Source: Salticus scenicus (taxonomy: Eukaryota; Arthropoda; Arachnida; Araneae; Salticidae). From it: 64,000 nucleotides of DNA. Positions 56,752 through 64,000 of this stretch are shown in pieces. The notes below the pieces were generated by a model, which searched no databases, had not been told where the DNA came from, and saw only the letters and a program-made list of their open reading frames with translations. The stretch covers positions 319,360,244 to 319,424,243 of the forward strand of contig OZ005652.1 of NCBI GenBank assembly GCA_963930645.1, in the 5' to 3' direction. The position numbers and the translations under genes were made by a program. Every line of letters starts with the position of its first letter. Within the stretch, counting starts at the first letter, position 1.

Positions 56752-58310
56752 GCTGTAATGATTGATACAGGAAGTGAAGCAACATTACTTCGTAAAAATA
56801 TTTTTGATGAATTGGATATTAAAAAATTCAATCCTGTAAATTCCACAAGTGGATCGAGAAAAATTTCATAAAACCGTTAGGTTTCTTAAAGCAAATATTA
56901 AAATTGATGAATTTCATTGTGAAGCTGATGTTTGTGTTGTAAACGATGATGTCATATCCCATGACGATCATCAGTGGTTTAAACGTATTAATTCAAGATG
57001 AAACAATAATAAATGAGAATGGTATTATTGTGAAACCTAAATCCTAACTTATTAAAATTAACTTTTTATCAGTGTTACCTGTTAGTATGCCCCGACGAAA
57101 TTGAAATAGATGTTGCTCATGACGCTCCCACCAATTTAAAAAATGAAGTTCAGGATTTAATTTACCATTACAAACCTAACTAAACTTTGTCGGCGGACAC
57201 TGACTTAAAAATGTTGTTGAAGTGTAGTGAACCTATTTATTATCAGCCACGAAGATTACCATTTTCAGAGAAAAACAATTATTGAGGAACAAATAGCCGA
57301 ATAACTGAACAAGGGTATCACTGAGGCAAACTTCTCCGAATACTTCCGAATGAGCTCCGATGAGTTCCGATTAACGAATGAACCAAACTTCTCCGTCCAA
57401 TCGTAATTGTTAAAAAAAAAAAAGAAGAAAGATGGTATTTCAAGAGTTTGAATTGACTATAGGCGTCTAAATAAAATGATAGTTAAAGACCGATTTCCCC
57501 TATCCTTGGTCGAAGATATTCTGGATCGTTTACAGGGCACACGCATTTTCAGCATTTCAATAGTACTATTGATCCTAAGAATGCATTTTTTCATGTAAAT
57601 GTAGATAAAGATAATAGAAAATACACTTCATTTGTGACTCATAAAGGACAATACAAATTCTTTAAGGTACCCTTCGGACTGTGTAATTCACCCGCTGTAT
57701 TCCAACGATACATTATCACAATTTTCAGACCCTTAGTAAATGCTGGTATTGTTTTGCCCTATTTAGATGATCTCATAATATTAGCATCCTCCTATGAAGA
57801 AGCCGTTGATCACTTAAAACAGGTCCTAAGTCTCGCCAGTACATATGGCTTAGAAATTAATTTCAAGAAATCGCACTTTTTGATAAAACTCATTGAATTT
57901 TTTGGTCATGTAATCGAAGAAGGCAAAATTTTTTCATCTTCCTCTAACACACAGGCCTTCATAAAATTTCCGGAGCCAATAAATCTGAAACAAGTCCAAA
58001 GCTTTCTAGGTCTAACTGAATACTTCTGAAAGTTCATCCTAAATTATTCTATTATTGCTAGACTATTGAGTGACATGTTAAAAAAGAATCACAAATTTAA
58101 ATTTGATGACGAAGAAAGAAATATTTGTAATTGCCTAAAATCTATCTTAGTTGACAAACCAGTTTTGGCCATATACAATCCAAATTATGAAACGGAATCG
58201 CACACTGATGCCAGTTTAGAAGAGCACTGTGCAATTTTGTTGCAGAAATACCCGGATGATAATAAATTTCATACTAAAAAAGATGGAAAAAAGAGATTTA
58301 GCCACTAGAG
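56752..58310 (+). pseudogene. Gypsy protease, reverse transcriptase and RNase H pseudogene
   Basis: The protease active-site motif IDTGSEATLL is at about 56761-56790, followed quickly by stops. RT begins about 57190. It includes the finger segment (RRLNKM, about 57450), the first catalytic Asp in TIDPKNAFF (after a frameshift near 57560), KVPFGLCNSPAVFQR (about 57665) and the YLDDL catalytic box at about 57760. The thumb and connection end with FLGLTEYF and a stop at 58027. RNase H is reached at HTDASLEEH (about 58200), then lost: the usual 100 or so residues before the integrase linker are reduced to about 35. The enzyme could not complete cDNA synthesis. Confidence 0.87.
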
Positions 58311-59560
58311 TAGCTCGTTGGGCTTTTTTGCTACAGAAATTTAATTATGCTATTGAACATCGCGCTGGAAATAAAATGCCCCATGTCGACGCGCTGAGTA
58401 GATCACCAGTAAATGTACTTTGCATATCTATACAAAATATCTTACCCCGACTTAAACATGTCCAAGATAATGATAAAGATATAAAAACCATTAAAGAGGT
58501 ATTAAAATATTCTAGTTATAAAGATTATTGTATCAAAAAGGAAATTTCATATAAATGATTAAGTGGGAAATAACTGGTTGTGATACCAGATAGCATGCAA
58601 ATCGAAATCATTAAGGAAGCTCACGGGAAAGGACATACAGGAATGACATATACCGAAAAACTCTTTGAAGAATTTTATTACATCCCCAACCTTCGAGAGA
58701 AATTTGAGAATATCATTGCCAATTGTGTGTATTATGTACTGGTAAATCGCATTAGAGGAAAGAAAGAGAGAATGCTATACTCACTACACAAGGAAGATGT
58801 ACCACTTCATACGTACCATGTAGATCCTCTCGAACCGTTAGAAAGCACACACAAAAATTATAAGTATCTTCTAGTCATAGTTGACTCATTCACAAAATTT
58901 GTTTGGATCAATCCTACTAAAAGTACAACGACTGCAGAGGTGTTAGCTAAGCTGGAAATCCAGAAAGCCGTTTATGAAAATCCATCACAAATAATTTCTG
59001 ACCGTGGCACTGCGTTTACATCTAAAGAGTTTGCTGATTATTGTTCAAGTTCAACCACCTAATTACTACTGGTTTGCTAATGGCCAATGGCCAGATTGAG
59101 AGGATCTATCAAATCATCATATCAGTTGTTTCAAAATTATCCCTGAAAAGTCCAGCCGAATGGTACAAGCATATTAAAGAAATACAGCGATCAATAAACT
59201 CAACATATCAAAGAAGCATCGACATGACACCTTTTGAACTGCTGTTCGGTACTAAAATAAACACTAAAGGAAATTGTAAATTGAAGGAGATACTCGAGTC
59301 CGAATTCCAAGCTAATTTCGAGGCCCAAAGAAAAGATTTGCGCAAGCACGTAAAAAGACAAATTTTCAAGGTTCAGGAGAAAATAGAAAACACATAATTT
59401 ATGAAGGATACAACCATAATCCTACGAAGTTGGCGACTTAGTTGCCATCAAGAGAACTCAGTTTGGTCCAAACCTTAAATTAAAATCGAATTTTTTTGGC
59501 CCATACAAAATTTTGAAAATGAATGGGGGAAACACATATGACGTGTAAAAAGAAGGATGC
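58300..59560 (+). pseudogene. Gypsy integrase pseudogene
   Basis: The linker has the ARWAFLLQKFNYAIEHRAGN-type sequence at about 58313. The N-terminal zinc-binding region starts about 58615 (EAHGKGHTGM). Its two His are present, but of the CX2C pair only the first Cys remains (the second position is Tyr), so the HHCC finger is broken. The catalytic core keeps the first Asp (HVDPLEP, about 58820) and the second (SDRGTAFTS, about 59000). After a frameshift near 59055 the Glu of ANGQIER follows at about 59080-59100. A GPY/F-type motif (FFGPYKI) lies at about 59490-59510, in a different frame. Stops at about 58556 and 59395 interrupt it. Confidence 0.88.
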
Positions 59561-59640
59561 CACGAGGGCCTCCTTTGTACTTCGACCCATGCAGAATTTG
59601 TCAAAAGATGTAGGCAACCGCAGACTAAAAATGACATTTA

Positions 59641-60044
59641 AATTTTTTTTTAGTAATCTAAAAAATTGTACATAGTTTTCAAAATCATCTTGTTGTCATT
59701 AAATGTTGCTTTTTTTTTTTTTTTTTTTCAGTATGGCCGCCTGGAGGACCAGTCAATGAAGGATGGCCGAAGATGTAATATCAGTGTTCCTCTCACTGTG
59801 AAACTCTTCCTGGCTTCTGCCTAAATGAGAGTAAAGTAAAGGACTGTTGATGATAAATAAAGGAGTTCCTTAATTTCATATCCGGATGATGGAGAAACAG
59901 TCATCGGATTGGATAATCCAATTTAACATAACTAATGGATCGGTTTCGCATAGAATTTCGGGGTTCGAATCGAGTATGACCATGCAAGCTACGCCCCTCA
60001 ACGGCAAATTAAACGAATTATTATGAAAATTTTATTACTGGGTA
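59641..60044. other. 3' flank of the Gypsy element
   Basis: T-tract at 59710-59729. A cggggttcgaatcgag block near 59960 matches the Pol III B box well but has no convincing A box or arms around it. A 3' LTR could be here, but it has no upstream partner. Confidence 0.35.
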
Positions 60045-60430
60045 ATAGACCCAGTGCAAAGACATTTTTAGGAAACTTGGAGCACTACATTAGACACAGC
60101 ATACCGCATTTATTTATTTATTTTTTTTTTTTTTTTGTAATTTTTTAAGAGACCGTTATATTTCCATGAGTATACACGGTAACCTCATAAAAAATTATAC
60201 AGATAATTAGAAGAATATTCATAATCGCATGGTACAGTCAAAACGCACATCAGGTATTGCTTTTTACAGGGTGATCTGAAACATTTTGACTTTTGTTGAA
60301 TTTTTAACTGACCCTCTTTTTCACTCCAGCACAAAACTGTTGCTGAAATATATGAGGTATTACATATTCTTTTTACTCCCAAAGATTCAAGATATTTCCT
60401 ACTGAATTTTTCTAGATATTTGACAAAACA
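60045..60430. mobile_element. Rearranged fragment of the 16.8-kb palindromic element
   Basis: Bases 60048-60108 (taatagacccagtgcaaaga, cattagacacagcataccgc) follow the left-arm orientation of 17188-17250. After a T-tract, 60121-60425 (aagagaccgttatatttcca, cagggtgatctgaaacattt, gaaatatatgaggtattaca) follow the right-arm orientation of 18500-18730. The 122-codon minus-strand frame here is a chance reading. Confidence 0.7.
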
Positions 60431-60646
60431 TCTAAATTCTAAAGTGTGCATGACCAATAGCAATTTTTTAAATAAATAAATCCAAATCAAGATTAAATTG
60501 AGTAGTGAAATCTTTGAATCTGTATTTAGAAGAAGTATGAAATTTGGTGCCATACTTCATTAAAGAACTTAATGTAAAATTTTCTACAACATTGATATCA
60601 TCAGTAATAATATGTCCATGAAATTGATTTAAATATTATTTATATT

Positions 60647-60913
60647 GGGTTAGTTGGTTGGTTGTAGGTTTTAAGGTCGATTGACTACGATAGGTTCCTA
60701 GCCATATTGGGGGAATGCCGTCCGTGTATGTGTGCGTGTGTGTTGGGGGGGGGGGGTCTTTCTACGGGGTGGTCCTAGCACGTATTTACTTGAATTTCGG
60801 AAAAAACCATGGAAAACTCCGAACGGCTGCACCGATGAGCGCAATCTGGGATCGAACGAGCCACTTCCCATCTACCAACTTTGAGTGCCGAACCGTTCGG
60901 CCGCTAGTGGGCG
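60647..60913 (-). mobile_element. tRNA-derived SINE, minus strand, second copy
   Basis: The minus-strand head gcccactagcggccgaacgg precedes a B box-like CGTTCGATCCC. The body is shared with 440-664 and the tail is CCTACAACCAACCAACTAAC. The 9-bp direct repeat ATTTATATT flanks it (60638-60646 and 60914-60922). A (GT)n/G-run (60725-60757) expands the body. This is the better-preserved of the two copies. Confidence 0.78.
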
Positions 60914-62098
60914 ATTTATATTTGGAATCTAAAGAATAGTATGAAGGTTGATCATTAGCAGAAAGATATTTGGCAAATTTATTATATTAAAATGTTTTCA
61001 CATTGCTCCTAGAGCGGTGAGCGGCTCCTCGTCCCTGTCCCTGTCAAATAAAAAAGTTTTTCAATCTAAAGTAATATTATATTTGAAGATATTAAATATA
61101 TTGTCCTCCATACTAATATAAGCTTCAAAGAAATAAGCGCATTTTGAAACGTAGTTGGTTGTTATCATGACAGACGCAAATGACACCAATGCTTTTTTTT
61201 TAAATCTAAAAATTTATGACGATAATCATATACCTATTTTGATATAATATACCTGAAATTAATAATTAATAATTCTTAGTATTCTTATATATAATATTCA
61301 TCAAATTATATCTTTACTCTCCTCTTATGTATGAATAAATACATTGTTTTTTAAAAATAAAAATAACTTTAAGACTTTCCCCAAGCGATATAATAGATAA
61401 TATGACTAATTACATTATAAGAGTATTTTAATTAAAAATATGCATGCAAAAACCACCATGCCATTTTTTTTTTTTTTTTTTTTTTTTGATTTAATGATGA
61501 AAGGGAATAATGCAAAAAAATTTGACTCTCATTAATAAGTTGGTTTCAATAACATATGCTATAATTACTTCTGTTTATTTGCTTTAAAATATAATTATGC
61601 TTAAAACATATTTAGACTATCATAGCTTCATTTTGCTTAGTATAAATATTAAGTTCCATGACAATTACTTTTACATAAAAATCTATTATTTTACTATAAA
61701 TAAATGAATAAAAATGAAAATAAAAATAAATTATATACATATAATAACAACAACAGAACAACAACAACAACAATAATAATAAGTTTTTCTTATAGCATTA
61801 AAACAATTTGTAGATAATATCTAGAAGTCTTTTCTGTTCTTTCTCTGATAATTTTTTGTTAGTTTTGTAATTCATTAAAAAACTGTTCTAGACAGACAGA
61901 TAATATTTTAATACTTTTGTTTCTCGATTTTATATTTTCAAAATAATTTAATAACTTCGATTTATTTTTTCTGAAAAATTAAACACTTATATATTTTGGG
62001 TGTTCTGTATAAAGCTGTTGCATTTTTATTAACAATTAAAGTAACCTCTGAAACTAATCAAATAACTGTAGTAATCATTAACAAACTTGTAAAATCAC
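60914..62098. other. Spacer with simple repeats
   Basis: T-tract at 61467-61487; (AAC)n/(AAT)n near 61744-61783. No gene is recognised. Confidence 0.45.
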
Positions 62099-62292
62099 CT
62101 TTTAAAATGTCTTTTTTTATATTTAGTATTATTGCTTTACTGCTTTAGTATTATTGCTTTACGGATGCTTTACTGTAAATTTACTTACTTTAAAAATCAC
62201 AGAGTTGTGCGAAATTGACAATTATCGATATCAACATTTTTTACAGTTAAATTCAACTCTCTTAAAGTAAAAGAATGGAATCACATTTCAAA

Positions 62293-62326
<34 letters not shown>

Positions 62327-62646
62327 CCATATTTAGCATTATTGGAAAGAACGGATTCTTTAATGTAAATTTAATTACTTTAATAATCACAGAGTTGTGC
62401 GAAATTTACAGTTATAGATATCAACATATTTTACAGTTAAATTCAACACTCTTAAAGCAAAAGAATGGAATCACCTTTCAAAATGTCTTCTTTATTTTTT
62501 CATATTTAGCTTTATTGGAAAGAACGGATGCTTTAATGTAAATTTAATTACTTGTGAAAATCTTAGAGTTGTGCGTATTTTACAATTATAGATATCAACA
62601 TTTTTTATAGTTAAGTTCAACTTTCTTAAAGTAAAAGAATGGAATC
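62099..62646. repeat. Three tandem units of about 175-190 bp
   Basis: Anchors of the agagttgtgcg block lie at 62200, 62390 and 62565. The units share tttaatgtaaatttaattac, tatagatatcaacatttttt and aaagtaaaagaatggaatca. A long T-tract (62299-62326) has expanded in the second unit. The 88-codon frame at 62275-62541 is not a gene. Confidence 0.85.
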
Positions 62647-62871
62647 AACCTGAATTAATCAAATTCCTAATATATTATCGGCTGTAAACTAATGTAAACG
62701 TATGTTTGTAATAAATACTATACATAGATTTTAAATATTTATATGATTGTTAAGTCTTAGTATCAAAACAATTTATTTAAATATTGAAACTGAGGGAAAA
62801 AAACAATTATGGTATAAACAGAGAGCAGTAAAGTGATTTATTAAATGTACAATCTCATTAAAAAAAACAAT

Positions 62872-63600
62872 CTGGAGTGACTCCACTCGACTTTCCGGAC
62901 ATTGAGTAATTAATAGTTTTGTAGATAAAGTAAAGGAAAAGGAGTTGTTAAACAAACAAAAGAGAGAAAACCAAAACAGAGTGTTTGAGTATTTTTCTCC
63001 ATGTATTACACGATGTTTTTTTTAACGCTACTGAACTTTGAGTCCATAGATCATAAAGATGAATTTTTCGTTGTGTCCCTGTAAAAACATATAAATGCTA
63101 GATTCTCCAAAATGCTTATAGTTAGTGCAACAGTTATTTATAATATTCATATAAATTTTCAGCTCAATTGAATAAGGCGTTTAGATACTATCGCACTTTT
63201 AAAAATTTGGTCCCATAGGCCATAATGATAAAGAATTTTTCTTTGTGTCCCTGTAAAAAAACTGTAAGTACTAAATTCACCAAAATCTATACAGTTAGTG
63301 CAACTGTGACCTATAACATCTGTAATTTTTTTTTGTTCAGATTAATAAGGCGTTTAGACGCTATCGCACTTTTAAAAATTTGGCCCCATAGGCCATAATG
63401 ATAAAGAATTTTTCTTTGTGCCCCTGTAAAAAAACTGTAAGTGCTAAATTCACCAAAATCTATACAGTTCGTGCAACTGTGACCTTTAATATGTGTATAA
63501 ATTTTTTGCTAAGATTAATAAAGCGTTTAGACGCTATCGCACTTTTAAAAATTTGGCCCCATAGGCCATAATGATAAAGAATTTTTCCTGGTGTCCTTTC
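62872..63600 (+). mobile_element. Family 2 element, 3'-truncated copy
   Basis: It starts with GGAGTGACTCC and GACTTTCCGGACATTGAG and continues with four units carrying ataatgataaagaatttttc and gtttagacgctatcgcactt. It matches 38220-38800 closely over its whole length. It stops at about 63600, where tttcctggtgtccttt jumps to unrelated sequence, so the (CA)n, tail and hairpin are missing. Confidence 0.75.
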
Positions 63601-64000
63601 CTGGTGTTTCCTTATAAGTGCTTAAATTTGTTTAAATGCTTCGTAAATACTAAATGATAGCAAATTTAAGTAGTATCTAGAGGATTTTTTTTTCTTTTTA
63701 TCGTTTCATGATCAAACTTTTTTCATGATTTAAATTTAATTTTTACCAATTTTTTTACGAAAACTTTTCACAATTCTGCTTGAAAATTTTTATTTCACGA
63801 TCCTCTTTTTATCTTTCCTCCTCTTCTTCTCCTTTTTTATTTTATTTTAGAAATATTTAAGATTGTTTTAATTTTTTTCATTCTTTCCTTTTTTTTTCTA
63901 CTGTAAGATATTCATTGGAATTTAAATTGATAAGTAGTAGTAATAATAATAATAATAATACTCTCTTCTTAATAATTTTTTTATTTTTCTTTTCGATTTT
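63601..64000. other. AT-rich end of window
   Basis: Simple T-rich and (AAT)n sequence (63936-63960). No feature is recognised. Confidence 0.5.

Larger units (their letters stand above)
55700..59640 (+). mobile_element. Degenerate Ty3/Gypsy retrotransposon (internal region)
   Basis: The order is gag, protease, reverse transcriptase, RNase H, integrase on the plus strand, which is Gypsy order (integrase after RT; Copia has it before). All genes are broken by stops and frameshifts. Upstream (about 55300-55700) an aataaacagaagttaag block could be the end of a 5' LTR. Downstream, after the integrase, comes a T-tract (59710-59729). No long direct repeat pairs the two sides, so LTRs are not called. 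Confidence 0.88.

Noticed and set aside
59935..59995. Possible tRNA or SINE head with ggttcgaatc
   Set aside because: Only the B box fits; no A box, arms, tail or target duplication.
60185..60553. 122-codon minus-strand open frame
   Set aside because: Lies over the fragment of the large palindromic element; the same sequence in the 16.8-18.8 kb copy does not keep the frame.

Overview
The window is AT-rich, repeat-saturated nuclear DNA from a eukaryote, most likely an arthropod and possibly a spider or another arachnid. The basis is the mix of Tc1/mariner-type MITEs, Helitrons, a Gypsy retrotransposon, tRNA-derived SINEs, long A/T tracts and (CA)n/(TA)n microsatellites. The lineage is inferred from overall character, not proven. 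I found no intact host gene, rRNA or functional tRNA, and no prokaryotic gene organisation. Every long open frame is either a decayed transposon protein or a chance frame in repeats.

Layout. 0-5 kb: a SINE, a weak coding-like relic and a 67-bp minisatellite whose units can fold. 5-6.3 kb: a rolling-circle-like non-autonomous element with internal 298-bp repeats and a 12-bp terminal hairpin. 8.7-10.3 kb: two adjacent fold-back elements. 11-13 kb: decayed coding-like sequence ending in a palindromic MITE. 14.5-19 kb: MITEs and a 2-kb palindrome whose right arm is split by an inserted element carrying a degenerate hammerhead-ribozyme-like motif. 20.6-22.6 kb: three head-to-tail copies of one repeat element. 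26.8-29.1 kb: a MITE cleanly interrupted by a non-autonomous Helitron that carries three CTCF-like motifs. 29.3-32.5 kb: more nested repeats. 33.4-36.6 kb: a pogo/Tigger-like MITE, a small MITE and a dead Tc1 element. 38.2-39.1 kb: another tandem-repeat element, copied again at 62.9 kb. 40.0-44.5 kb: a full-ended Helitron with a decayed, Rep-deleted helicase gene. 44.6-46.6 kb: a hAT-like fold-back element. 47.8 kb: a Helitron 3' end on the minus strand. 49.3-51.7 kb: a MITE and a 170-bp tandem array. 54.7-59.6 kb: two palindromic MITEs and a decayed Gypsy element (gag, protease, RT, damaged RNase H, integrase). 60-61 kb: a rearranged fold-back fragment and a second SINE. 62-64 kb: tandem repeats.

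Together these show layered transposition: elements inserted into elements, mostly non-autonomous and dependent on transposases or helicases encoded elsewhere. The most informative loci are the Helitron insertion whose empty site can be read from a second MITE copy, the family of tandem-repeat elements that share a 3' module and hairpin, and the palindromic MITEs whose two arms share copy-specific substitutions. I saw no convincing new enzymatic or defence system.
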